Of a stretch of 64,000 nt of DNA, positions 44,517 through 56,261 are shown in pieces. This DNA comes from Adiantum capillus-veneris (Eukaryota; Streptophyta; Polypodiopsida; Polypodiales; Pteridaceae): positions 70,712,935 to 70,776,934 of the forward strand of contig CM043950.1 in the NCBI GenBank assembly GCA_014529385.2, read 5' to 3'. Both the position numbers and the translations under genes were made by a program. Numbering within the stretch: the first letter of the stretch is position 1; each line of letters begins with the position of its first letter. The notes below the pieces were generated by a model. That model made no database searches, was not told the DNA's origin, and saw only the letters and a program-made list of their open reading frames with translations.

Positions 44517-46266
44517 TTGTTGTGGCTTCGGGATCAAAGTGTAGTATTGAGAAGTCTAGATTGATCTCCCTGACGGAAAACGACTCATTTGAACCATCAG
44601 TATGGTCAGGGGAGATTGTGTCTAAAGGAAGGATATTTTGACATCTGGGCGCTCCCTTGGGGGTGGACATTACACACAAGCGGAAGTTCCAGTGGGTATT
44701 GAAGAAGATCTAGAGAAAAATGAGAAGGCGGGAGTATGCGTTGCTTCCCTTCCCAAGTCGGGTCAAAGTGATCAATTCATTTATGCTTCCTTATATTGCC
44801 TTCACCAACCCGCTCCTCAAAATAGCCGAATGTAACAGGAAGGAGTTTTTGAAACCTGTTAAAAGATTCTTATGGAGGAACAACACTAAAGCCTCGTCGC
44901 CATGGCAATGGGCAAAATGGGAAGTTATCGCTCGATCGGTGGTCCAAGGTGGCCTCGGAATTCGCAACCCTGTTGTTCATGCTGAGGCCACGTGTGCCAA
45001 GTTTGTGGTCTCAATCGCAAAACAAGACCAATCTTGGGCTATCATGACCAAGGATATGGTAAACAAGGCAAAACTTTGCTCTATAGGTGGTCAGTGGAAA
45101 GGGATCCATGTGCACGACAAACTATTAGCCTCGAGGTGGTCTAGCTTGGGACTGAGTTGCATCAAAGGAGAGCTGGTGTGAAAGTGCAATAAAGCAACAT
45201 GGGTACTGGAATGGGGTGAATTAACCAGATACTTGCAGAACTCCATCTCGCACCGGTACCCTTGGCTGACTAAAGCTGTTGGTGTAATTTTGAACCCTTA
45301 TTGGAGAGAGATTGCAAAGAAGGACGAACAATAAAGGACTCCAACGGCTGATCCACTTCTGGGATGGAAACAAGAAGTGCTTGAAATCCTCTGACCAGTT
45401 GGTTGTCTAGTTTCAACCTAATAGCAGTGAGAAGCTACTTGTCAACAGAGCTATAGAAGGCTTGGACAATATTCTGATGCCGATCTGGGAATCTATTTTT
45501 GAGTAGAAAGCTTCAAAATGACCCATGATTAGCCAATTCTTTAAATCTCGTACCAAGGGCATTTACCAAGCGTTCATGCACGAGGCTAATTGGTTCGCCC
45601 CTTTGAACAAACAGTGGAAGAAACAATGGTGGGAAGCTCGATGGGTTGAGGTCACAAAGAACATTTGGAATCCATAGTGGCCTCATTTTACAAAGGTATT
45701 TCTGTGGAAGGTGTTGTGGGGGGCTTTGCTGATAGGTATCAAGATTCAGGCACGTGATATCGGGTCCGATAGATGTTTAGGGTGTAGATTGGCTAGCGAA
45801 GAGCTCGCCCACTTTTTCATGGAATGCCCGGCAGGGAAGGTGTGCCTTGGTGGGAAACAGTTTCGAAGTCTTGCACTTCTAATCTGTACTCAAATTGTCA
45901 GATATTGTTTCTTCAGTAATATCTGGAAGGCCAAGAACTGCGTGTATTTGATAGCGACCTCTCTGTGGCTAGCTTCTCTGAGATTGTACAAGAGAGTAAG
46001 GAGATAATTTATGTGATAGGTAAAAGGCAAAACTCGGATGATTGGCTTAGGTCGGCCCTTGCCATCCAGTCGAGCCTTGCTGCGTAAAAAGGACTCGGCT
46101 TTTGGTAATAGTACGTTACTAGGTACCTCTAACTAGGATCTGATGTAATCATCTCTAAGTCTTGGCATGAGCTTGAGGTTGATTTGTATGTTTCTTGATG
46201 GCATTCTAATACAATCACTCACAATTGTGAATTTTGCACACAAAAAAAAAGAAAAAGGTTAGCTCT

Positions 46267-47161
46267 CAAGTTGATTGAGCAGTCAGTTTGTATTTGCTAC
46301 AAGTCATCTGCGGATTACACTATTTATTTTCTTGATAACACTCATTTATTCAATAGCAATCAAGGGGTTTTTGGGGATTACATGCCTGAAGCAAAGATTC
46401 ATTTTTCACCTTGTTACTTGCTCTCCATTTGTTCATCGCCATTCTCAAGTTTCAATAAATGTTTCATTATAACTAGACTCTCACCCATCTCCCCCCCCCC
46501 CCCCCCCCCCCCCCTCCTTGTTCTTGTACACTTATGTAGTACCATATGGAAATAGACAGTGAATCCCCTGGGCATCCCCCTACATTTATGTTAGCAAATT
46601 CCACGATTAGGTAGCTATCGATGATGAGAGATGTTTTTTGTTCAAGACCTCTATTGCTGGCCTACATTTAATCTACAATATGAAGAGAAAACGTGCTATG
46701 ACCTTTGACGATCTTGGGTATGTACTATGTTTCGATCACGTCTGTAGAACTAAGGGGTGTGTCACGTGCACATGGCTCTGTGTGCCACGTGGACATGCTT
46801 CATCGACTTCCCGAGCCAGTTCTCCCTTTGTTCTTAGATAGGAGTGTCTAGAATCCTAGGAGGATTAGCCCCGACAATTTTGTGAGCCTGTTCGTAGGAC
46901 TTGCATGCCCAGACGAGTCCATTAGATTAGGTTTTCCAGCTTTGGAACCCTCTTGCATAAATGGTTTATACACGCGTTTTGACAGACATTATTACACTAC
47001 AGTGAGCATCCGGCATAATGTGCATGTGGTTTTAGGTTAGAGGAATCCAATGAGCCATTCCCCACGTTGATTGGATTCTCGGATGGGCAGATGTGTGAGA
47101 GTTCCACCCGGAAACGGACCCCTTGGCCAAACTTATTAAAAAATCATTTTTATGATTTAAT
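46267..47161. other. No gene recognised; 24-nt poly(C) tract
   Basis: Non-coding. The only distinct structure is an uninterrupted C24 run at 46491-46514. Confidence 0.5.
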
Positions 47162-47851
47162 TGTTAGATCTGGTGGACGGATTGCCCTATAATTTTATAG
47201 CCCAATTTTCATCCTATAAAGGGAACCCTCAGCCTAGCAAGAGATCTCAAATGTGGAAAGCACTAGCAAGAGTTTCAGATCAGCCTAACGTTTTCCAACT
47301 TGAGATCAGCCGTGGTGCTTTTGGCAGAGATCCACCAATGTTTCAGATTTCAGCTCAACGCCATCCCTGGCAGCAGATCAGCCCCTAGCATTTTCAGTTT
47401 CCAGCCTTCCCTCGCTAGATCGACTGGGTTTTGCACTCGCTGGTTCTTTCCAATGCAGTCCGACCCTTCGGTAGCACATTGAGCCTCCCCTTGTCCATTC
47501 CCTCGCCGACATTGAGTGCTCCATTGCTGCCCATCATCGTCGTGATCGAGATCTGTGTTTTCAGCCCTGCTTTACGCAAGAGAGTTTCCACGGTTTGCAT
47601 TGCAGATCTGCGTTTTTGCAGCCAGCTTTCAGCCCTTCATTCCTGTCACACCGGGAGCGGAATTTATCTCCGGATCTTCCCCTTCCACATCGAGAAGGAT
47701 CCAAAGGTGCATCGAATCAGCCCCGGGGTTGCCTCCTCTTGAGGAGTTACCATAGCCACAATCATCCTTTGAGTCAGGTATTGCATGTGTGCAGATTCCA
47801 TTCACACAACCTAAAGCAAATACCACATTGGCAACGGTGTAGGGGGCCCTT

Positions 47852-48105
47852 TGTTAGATTCTTCATCTCCAGATCCTTCACACCCCTTGGTTGTGGGTTG
47901 GCCACCCATACACCTGCTGGATAGGGATCTCAGGCACACTTAGGGTTGTTCAGCACATTTCCCACTTTAGACCTGTTTTGATCACATATTCCCCCATTTA
48001 TATTGGAGGGTCATATTTTTAGGTCATTGGGCTATATTGAGGATTATTTCCTGACCAGCCCCTATTCTCCTATATAGGAGAGTTGGGTGCCAACCTTTCC
48101 ACCAT

Positions 48106-48141
<36 letters not shown>

Positions 48142-48185
48142 CATTGTCTCTTTCTCTCTCTCACCTTCCGTTGCACACTCTGACA
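47852..48185 (+). repeat. 5' LTR of element J (334 bp)
   Basis: TGTTAGATTC...CTCTGACA. It matches 54429-54438 plus 62187-62609 (shared cttcatctccagat, ggttgtgggttggccaccc, cccccatttatattggaggg, gcacactctgaca). It contains a (GT)n run at 48111-48139 where the 3' copy has (CT)n. Confidence 0.85.
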
Positions 48186-49762
48186 TGGTATTCAGAGCTT
48201 TAGGCTTGGATTTGCCATCGCCTACACCTGGGAGGACTCTGCGAATGATTTCATCGCGAAGAAGTGCTTCTTCCCCATCAGTGTTTTTTTTGGGATCTGG
48301 CGTTTTTGCTGCAGACCTGCGTTTTTTTGGTGGACAGCATCTTCTTCTGCACCCTTTGCTAGCATACCTCCCTCCCTTTGCCTCATCACCACCACCTGCC
48401 CTCTCCTTTGCGTGGCGTTTTTCAGCCAGTTCTGGACCAGCGTTTTTGTAGGAAGGCAGCCCTCTGATCTGCATTTTTCAGCCCTATGCCCTATCGTTTT
48501 TGGGCAGGACAGCAGCCAGCATTCCTAGTGTTTTTTTTGGGCAGGATAGTAGCCTTTAGACCAGCGTTTTTTTAACCTTTTCTTCAGCCTTTCCTACTTG
48601 CCGATCTTGGACAGCCGGAGCATCGCTCCTTGCCCCTTGGTTTCCCCGCTTGGAAGTTGAACCCTCATGTGACTTTGCCGGCGACTTCCCGATCAACCAC
48701 TTGCTGATTTTCAGCCTGTTTTGGTGTATTTACAGTCCTCACCTTACACTCTCGGCGTCCGGTGATTCCATCACTTGGTGTTTTGCTCAAACCCTTGCGT
48801 TCTCGTGGTGTTTCCAGCTCCCTTTTGCTGTATGGATAGCACCTCTACTTTGCCCATTCAGCATCCTTTCGGTTTTCCCTTGCCTCTCCCGTCACTTACA
48901 CCCACCCTACTTCGCGGTCATTTGGCGTTCGGGCACAGTTATTCAGATCCTCTTCTTACCTTTGCTCCTTCGACATTGAGACGTGGACTCAGATCTAGGT
49001 TTTGGCACAACGGACGGATCTCCCTCGACATTACATATCTTCCCTCCTCGAGGTTCTCTTGCCCTTGGGAGGATGCAATGGATTGGATTGGTACAGGTAC
49101 TTATGTGGATGTGGCTTGTGTTTTCCACCTCTACTTATTCCTCAGTAACCCTCCCTCCCTCTCCCTCGATTGTTGTCTCTCTATTTGGGATTGCCCTATC
49201 CACCTCCTTCATTGGTTCTCTATATGATAGACCCATGCCTCTTGGCACGTCAGACACTTCTTTTGGACATGTACTCCTAGATGTGAGTATCCTTTGGCAT
49301 CTGGATGCCTGCATGGTCTCTTTCGACACACTGCTTCATGGTGGCTCTTTTGCCTTGCCTATACTTGGTAGAGCCTCTTCCTTGCTTCTGTGTGGTCGTG
49401 TCGCTCCTCCACTTGCAGTTTGGATGTACCTATGCACTACTTACACGGTGAAGACCTCTTGGATGATTCTTGCTTTGCTGGTTTACTCCGAGGCTATGAC
49501 TTCTACATCTCCGGTCATTCTTCCCGATGCATCCTCTCGGCCGTTCTTTACCTCACCACATTCCTACCCTCCTAGGGGGGGAGTTCTCCTATGTCGCGTG
49601 TCTTCACGACTTGCACTTGCAGACTCTCTTGGACATTTTGTCCAGACCCCAGGGGTGGATGTGCTCCCACAGGTTGACTTTCCCCAGGATCTCCTCCGAC
49701 TCTTTTGTCCGATATTGTGTGTCTGCCATGGAACGACATATCATATTGCAGCTTATATACCT
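48186..49762 (+). other. Internal region of element J, left part
   Basis: Begins with the primer-binding site TGGTATTCAGAGC. Pyrimidine-rich on the plus strand. A frame from 48983 stays open to 49765, running 3 bp into the element G LTR, but its product (Leu/Ser/Pro-rich, hydrophobic) resembles no known gag, protease or polymerase. I treat it as non-coding, with the reservation that it is long. Confidence 0.55.
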
Positions 49763-50146
49763 TGAAACGAACAAGGAGATGGATCTCCCGGCTACACAGA
49801 CCGCCTACAGATACGCGTCGGACGAACCACCCGACCATAGCCACCATCCGGTAGCTCCCCCGTGCTGGGGCCAACGTCCGAGGACATAGGCGTGCACCTG
49901 TAAGACCCGGCGTCCCATACCACCCGGCCTCACCTCCCCGAGGTGACCTCGCGCACTCCTAGCCTTGCGGGCTACCCACTGGCACTTTGCCAGTGGGGGT
50001 CGATAACTGCAAATGAGGCCTTGGCCTCCCTTTTATAATAATGGCTGGCCACATTGGCCGTGTTCACACTACGTTCGCCCGGACACTGGACGCCCATCCC
50101 AACGGCATCTGAGCTAGATCCCCTCTCCTATGAGCAGGACATAACA
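49763..50146 (-). repeat. 3' LTR of element G (384 bp)
   Basis: Reads TGTTATGTCC...TTTCA on its own strand, the same length as the 5' LTR and nearly identical to it (gatggatctcccggctacac, ggggccaacgtccgagg). A ttttataataatgg stretch may mark the promoter. Confidence 0.9.
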
Positions 50147-50157
50147 TACTTCCCCCC

Positions 50158-52948
50158 TTAAGAACCATTGATGTCCTCATCAATGAAGTGGGGATATTGA
50201 GCCTTCAAAGCTCTAACGGGTTCCCAAGTAGCAAACCTTTCAGATTGACCCTTCCATTTTATTAAGTACTCATCATAATCCTTTTGACGTGAATGACGGG
50301 TACGATGATCTAAAACTGCTTTTGGTTCTCGAGGAATATACTCAGTTTGCATATCTTGCCATACATTTTCCTCGATAGGCACAACAACGTCGGCTTTGCC
50401 CAATTTGACTTCAAGGCGGATGACATGAAACACTGGATGTACACTAACATCCGAAGGAAGAGCCAGTTTGTAGGCAACTTGGCCAATTTTCTTTGTGATC
50501 AAGAACGGACCACAATATCTAGGTGAAAGCTTATAATGCTTTCATGTTCGCATAGTCTTGGAATCCTTGGGTATCTTCAGATAGACCCATTGTCCCTCAT
50601 CTAGAGTTCTTGGAGACCTCTTTTGATTAGCATAAGTAGTGACTCGATCATGAGCCGTTCTTATACTATCCTTAGCCAATTCGAGCATTTCTTGCATGTC
50701 ATACAAGAAATCACGAGCTTGGCGTTCCTTGACTTTCTCTAAGCCAATAGCAATTGGGGATTTAGGCTCAAATCCATACATCAACATGAACGGGCTAAAT
50801 CCAGTAGAAGAATGCTTGCTACTATTATAGGCAAACTCTAACTGTGGAAGATACCTTTCCCAATCAGATTGCCTGTGAGAGACATAGGCTCTAAACATGT
50901 CCTCTAATGTTTGATTCATCCTCTCAGTTTGTCCGTCAGACTCAGGATGATCAGAAGACGACATACTCAACTTCGTTTGAAGATGAGCAAACACATCTCG
51001 CAAAAATCGGCCAGGGAACTTAGTATCTCGATCATTGACGATATCCTCTGGCAGACCATACAACTTATAAAGCTGATCGACAAATAAAACCGCCAACTCA
51101 TGGCTTTTTATTGTCGACTTCGTTGGTATAAACTTCGCCATTTTTGTGAGTGTATCGAACACAACCCAAATAGCATCATTGCCCCGACTAGTATTTGGCA
51201 AACCAACAATGAAGTCCATGGAAATACTTTGCCACTTGGCAGGTGGGATTTCCAATGGGTGTAGCAGGCCAGCTTTTCTAAGGCGCTCTGCCTTATTGAC
51301 CTGACACTGAGCGCATCTCTTCACATAGCTCTCTATGTAAGAGCGCATCCTTGGCCAATAGAAATATCGCTTAACCAAAGCCAAAGTTCTCTGGATGCCT
51401 GGGTGCCCAGCGCTAGGAATATTGTGGCAATCGCACAAAATCTTTTTTCGAATTTCATCGATTTTTGACACGCAGACTTTACCATTTCTGAACAATAGTC
51501 CACCTCTAATGGAATATTGTCGCTGTCTCATCTCTCCAGCACGACTCACTTGGGTCTCCGGATCACCCAAGCTTGTATGCGAGTCATGCCCTGCTTTTCG
51601 ACCTCGTTGCATATCTTGCCAAAATGGCCATTAGAACAACATAGCCCTCGGAGAGAAAGATAGAAATCCGTCGAGATTTCATCCATAGACAAGGCATTGA
51701 CTTCAGGAATCCTGTTGAGCGCATCAGCAACTCGATTGCTGTATCCTTTTCTATAACGGATCTCAAAGTCAAACTCTTGCATAAGCTCAACCCATCTAGC
51801 CTTCCTGCCTCTGAGATCACCCTGATCACAGATATAGCGCAGGGAGTGGTGATCTGTCCATGCAACAACGTAGAGCCATACAAGTAGTGCTGTCATTTCC
51901 TTAGTTCGTGGACTACGGCGTAAAGCTCCTTCTCATACGTTGGATAACGCATCTCAGTGTCAGAAAGCTTCTTACTTTTAAACGCAATTGGACGTCCATC
52001 CTGGTATAATGCCGCACCAATAGCATAATCACTAGCATCCATCTCAACCACAAACGGTTTGCTAGGATCCACAATGTGCGATATTGGCGCAGTAGTCACC
52101 AAGTGCTTTAGTGTTCGAAAGCTCTCGTCGAGATGCTCATTCGAGACAAGAGGGGGATTACCTTTATGATGAGGGCCCGAAGTCTTTGACCCTTTTACCC
52201 CTCCTTTTAATAGTTGCGTAAGCGGAGTAGCAACTTTAGAGTAATCCTTGATAAACTTGCGAAAGAATCCAGTAAAGCCTAAAAAGGACTTTACTTGGCG
52301 TACATTCTCTAGAATGGGCCAATTTCGCACTCTATCCAATTTTTCAGGGTCGACGCGAATTTCATCGCGAGTAATGATATGATCCAAGTACAGAAGCTCT
52401 TTCTTAAAGAAATCACACTTAGAAGCCTTAGCATAAAGCTTCTCAGTTCTCAGTACTTCGAGAACAGTGCGCATATGCACTAGGTGCTCAGACAAACTTC
52501 GGCTGTAGATCAAGATATCATCGAGAAATACAACAACGAAGTTGCCTAAAAATGGTCTCAGCAGATCATTCATCATCTGCTGGAACGTAGCTGGAGCATT
52601 GGTCACACCAAAAGGCAAGACCAAAAACTCGTAGTGACCATAATGCGTAAGGAAGCCTGTCTTAGGAATATCTTCCAGTTTGATCCGTATCTGATGATAG
52701 TCTTATCGCAGGTCTATCTTCGTAAAATACAACGCTCCATGGAGCCGATCTATCAGATCATCCATGCGCTGGAGCGGATACTTGTTCTTGACAGTGAGCT
52801 TATTCAATCCCTTGTAATCCACGCAGAAGCGCATAGTGTTATCCTTCTTTCGAGAAAGTAACACTGGCGCTCCCCACAGGGACTTACTTGGTTGAACAAA
52901 ACGCTTGCCGAGATAATCTTTGGGCTCGTGGATACGCGTGCCCAGCAC
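50158..52948 (-). pseudogene. Element G pol: RT, RNase H, integrase, chromodomain
   Basis: Minus strand. [47 protein letters not shown] and the VVVFLDDILIYS catalytic box, then FLGFTGFFRKFIKDYSKVA. RNase H: VEMDASDYAIGAAL and YEKELYAVVHELRK, then TDHHSLRYI and VADALNRIPE. Integrase: zinc region GHPGIQRTLALVKRYFYWPR...CAQCQ, core MDFIVGLP, VNDRDTKFPGRF, HPESDGQTERMN. The C-terminal chromodomain is DEYLIKWKGQSERFATWE (about 50235-50288). Inactivating changes are a TAA in DLR*DYHQ (about 52700), TGA at a former Trp near 51893, frameshifts near 51880 and 51600, and TGA at a former Trp near 50527. N-terminal gag and protease are absent. Confidence 0.9.
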
Positions 52949-53078
52949 ATGCCATAGGCTCCACTCTGGAGCCAGCGCATAGAAAATTTTCCACGCTGGA
53001 GGCCAACAGAGCCATCGATTTCATTCAATGCCACAGAAGATGCTCTCCCTGCTTCATGTGCAGAGGAGACAAGAGAGA

Positions 53079-53081
53079 GGT

Positions 53082-53121
<40 letters not shown>
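53079..53121 (+). repeat. (CT)n microsatellite in element G
   Basis: About 43 bp of CT in the 5' internal region, where gag would be expected. Confidence 0.9.
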
Positions 53122-53125
<4 letters not shown>

Positions 53126-53475
53126 GCCTCGCACAGACATAGAGGAGGTTACAGAGAAAGATTATTGAAGTTATCTAATGCTGAATTTTAGTCCAAGACC
53201 AACAATTAAATGAGGGATTTACTGATTTTCATCGAAAGTAAGCAAAATCAATAGAAAACTTCAATTTTTAGCACTTCCGCCTGTCAGATTGCTGAATTTT
53301 ATAAAAAATCAGCGAGCAACCCATTAAATTTCACCTGCACACAAGCTTATGAGAAGAAACTAATCAGTTAAACAGTTAATTCATCAAAAATTACATAAAA
53401 CAGTGATTATCCGACTCAAACCAGCTCGTAGGTGTGCGCACGGTCCTTCGTGCAGCCAAGCCGGCTCTGATACCA

Positions 53476-53859
53476 TGAAACGAAAAAGGAGATGGATCTC
53501 CCGGCTACACAGACCGCCTACAGATACGCGTCGAACGAACCACCCGACCATAGCCACCATCCGGCAGCTCCCCCGTGCTGGGGCCAACGTCCGAGGACAT
53601 AGGCGTGCACCTGTAAGACCCGGCGTCCCATACCACCCGGCCTCACCTCCTCGAGGTGACCTCGCACACTCCTAGCCTCGCGGACTAACCACTAGCACTC
53701 TGCCAGTGGGGGTCGATAATTGCAAATGAGGCGTTGGCCTCCCTTTTATAATAATGGCTGGCTACATTGGCCGTGTTCACACTACGTCCGCCCGGACACT
53801 GGACGCCCATCCCGACGGCATCTGAGCTAGATCCCCTCTCCTATGAGCAGGACATAACA
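53476..53859 (-). repeat. 5' LTR of element G (384 bp)
   Basis: Partner of 49763-50146, ending directly at the primer-binding site (plus-strand ggctctgatacca, 53463-53475). Confidence 0.9.
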
Positions 53860-53864
53860 TACCC

Positions 53865-54428
53865 CCAAGACGAGTCTTCTCCTTGAAGATTGTAGATATT
53901 GCGGTCTCTACACAGGGATGGATTGCTTATCCTGCCATCTTGTCTACTATGATGGACGATGCCTTACCTATTGAGCCTCTTCTTCCTGCTCTTCCTCCCT
54001 CTTCTGCTCGAGCTTCTTTAACTTGGATATGCTACCGGTTTCCCACCTCGACAGTTCTCCTCTTCTCTTGGTTAGAGTGCTCCTCTTCTTGGGGGGGTCC
54101 CCATGTCTTGTCTCATGCTGCTACACTGGGTTCCTCCATCCTAGTGGTGATCATCACTGATGGGCTATTGGACGCTCATCTTAGGTCATTTCCCTATATA
54201 TATCCTCTTCATCGACTTATTCCGTAGCTTGCCACTCCATCAGCTTCCTTGTGCGATTTTATCGGAGTTTCCTCACTCTTGGTCATCATCACATTGGTGC
54301 TGTACGGATTATCGTGTTGTTTGACTGGTGCTCCTCATCTTTTTCTCTCGGGATTTACATCTTCTCCAGATTTACCAGGCGTGCTGCATTCTCCTCGACA
54401 GCTTCTCCGCATCTATTGTTGAGGGGGG
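53865..54428 (+). other. Internal region of element J, right part
   Basis: Continues element J after the G insertion and ends in the polypurine tract gagggggg (54421-54428). No recognisable coding domain. Confidence 0.6.
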
Positions 54429-54438
54429 TGTTAGATTC

Positions 54439-55913
54439 TGTAACATCTAATGGCCTAGTAACTTGTATGTAGCGGAAAATAGCATGAACATAGTGAGCAT
54501 TTCATTTGAATAGATTCCTAATGATAATAACAAGAGTGCTTGGGTGGAGAGAGAGCAATAAAAAGCATAACACCTAGTTAGATAGCATGAACAATACTTC
54601 AAAAGAGAGAGAAATTAAGCAATCGACAACAGTTGAGGACCGGATTTGCATGAAGCCGGTCCCCCCTCCAAAAGGGTTTGTATTATGGTTTCTCCCATCA
54701 AGAGACATTTTACAATACATTTCTTTGTGTTCCTTGAATACTAGCTAGTGCAATGAAGATGGAAACTTCGTGCACTAAGCAAAACACTTATCAAACACAA
54801 CATCAATTCCCTCACGGTCTCAGATCCAAGACCTCACACACCTTCGAAGATGGTGAGAGCTAGCGGGGTATGAGAGTAGATTGAGAGGAAGAAGGAGTAT
54901 TCTTACGAGAAAGATGTACATCTCCTCACATAATCACTCATACTAGCATAGCTTAGCTTAGTAATTAGCAGCTTTCCATTAAAGCTTGAGAAGGAGATAG
55001 AGTCTTCTTTACTTCACACATGAGATTGTGTGAGTGTGTGTGTGATAATGCCTTGTAAAAATCAGCCTCCTCTCTCTCTTGGTCGACCCCTCTTGCTATT
55101 TGCTCTTGCTAGCATCCTATTGGACCTCCCTAGGCTTAGCCAATGGTAATTAAGCAGCATAAGTGATAGCCTTGTGACAGGTGTCCCCCTTTCCCCTTTT
55201 GTGAGAGCTTTAGGTAATTATTTAATTCAACTAACTCTCATTGGACCCCTTTGCCTCTTGGCCAATAGGAATCAGGCAAGTCATTGGGCTGCTGAATGCT
55301 CATTGGTCCCCTTAGGAGACTGTCCAATAGTCTTCTAGAGAGCTTAATTCTTATTGGTTATTTTATTCCGTGTTTTTAAATTAATTAAACTAGATTTACT
55401 CTAGCCTAATTCTCATTGGTCCACCTCCAAGGCCATCCAATAGGAATTGGGTACACCTTGTGGGCATCTGGGCGAGGGAGCTGACATGTGTCCCTCATTT
55501 CCTTTGTGTAAAAGGAGCTTGTGTGTGTGTGTGAGTTTCTCTCTCATCCCCTACTTGCAAGGCTTCGCCCCCTCGTATGTAGGGATTGCAAAAGACTTTT
55601 GGGACACACACAAAGCATCCAATTCTCCCAATGTTTGACCTTTGGACACAACGTTTGAATTTTGGAACCTTAGCATTTTGGAAGTCTTAATGGGCTGAAC
55701 CTTAGGGTCTTTTAAGCCCATTGTTGCACATGGCTCTTTTATAGATGGCCCCCCCTTTGGATCCCTATTTTCCCTCCTTTGGATCCCTATTGTGGCCAGT
55801 CTGCTAGCTTAACCAATATTCTAGCTTTTTCTCCCCTGGCACTTCCCCATATTAAATGATCAGTTTAACATGAGAAAATCATTTAGGAGAATTAGATATT
55901 GATTATTATGACA
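54439..55913 (-). repeat. 3' LTR of element H (1,475 bp)
   Basis: Reads TGTCATAATAATC...GATGTTACA on its own strand. In the first ~275 bp (plus strand) it differs from the 5' LTR by nine substitutions and a 2-bp indel by eye, roughly 3%. It lacks about 114 bp present in the 5' LTR near 61130-61245. Confidence 0.9.
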
Positions 55914-56261
55914 TTACCTCTCTCTTGAAATCATAGTTGTCCTCGACTATGGGGTAGGGAAGATAAAGCATATTGATTAGTCTTTTTCTTAGCGGGTAGA
56001 GGATCCCTATGTTACCCTAGGACATCATTCCACAATGGATGACTAGTCCATTTGGCGCTTGAGAGCCTGAGGCTGCCACAAGCATGTCTCCACATTAGTC
56101 CTGTGATCTTCCATAGTAGAGTGACAAGCTCTACTCGGTGTTCGGGAGACGTCATCTCCGCAAACTTGATCTAAGCATGCATACTACATTTTTGTGCACC
56201 ATAAAGAAAAAGAGTCTTATAAGACAAAAATTTTGTTCATTTTTAACATTTGTACATTTGC

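Larger units (their letters stand above)
42576..46254 (+). mobile_element. LINE C (L1-type) with perfect 12-bp target-site duplication
   Basis: Flanked by aaggttagctct at 42564-42575 and 46255-46266. 5'-truncated: it starts near the end of the endonuclease (WEVGPWNSTSGLTYTSLQYA, GVSDHLPLHMKL). Then come the linker (HKWWLEAKANLAE), RT (DLDKAYDRIMWSF, SIKQECPLAPLL; the usual QGCP is QECP), a mutated catalytic box FAYD (about 44367-44378), RLISLTENDSF, GGLGIRNPVVHAEATCAKFV, and the zinc-binding tail (SDRCLGC...HFFMEC, about 45760-45830). Two tandem duplications and several stops make it inactive. The 3' end has the family signature and an A-rich tail. Confidence 0.88.
49763..53859 (-). mobile_element. 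Ty3/gypsy chromovirus G, gag and protease deleted
   Basis: Complete at both ends: two 384-bp LTRs (49763-50146 and 53476-53859), primer-binding site TGGTATCAGAGCC on the minus strand (53463-53475, initiator-Met type), and a polypurine tract (minus TTAAGGGGGGAAGTA, 50147-50161). Flanks are tacct (49758-49762) and taccc (53860-53864), a near-perfect target-site duplication. Internal sequence is only ~3.3 kb: no gag or protease lies between the primer site and the RT, and a (CT)n tract (53079-53121) is found there. It sits in element J. Confidence 0.9.

Noticed and set aside
48983-49765. 260-codon plus-strand open frame
   Set aside because: It lies in the internal region of element J and runs a few bases into the LTR of element G, with no recognisable domain and a pyrimidine-biased hydrophobic composition. 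Overlapping frames are also open. Probably chance, though conservation across J copies would change this.
49763-53859. Endogenous pararetrovirus or envelope-bearing retrovirus
   Set aside because: LTRs, initiator-Met primer site, integrase and chromodomain are typical of Ty3/gypsy chromoviruses. No movement, coat or envelope protein was seen in any element.
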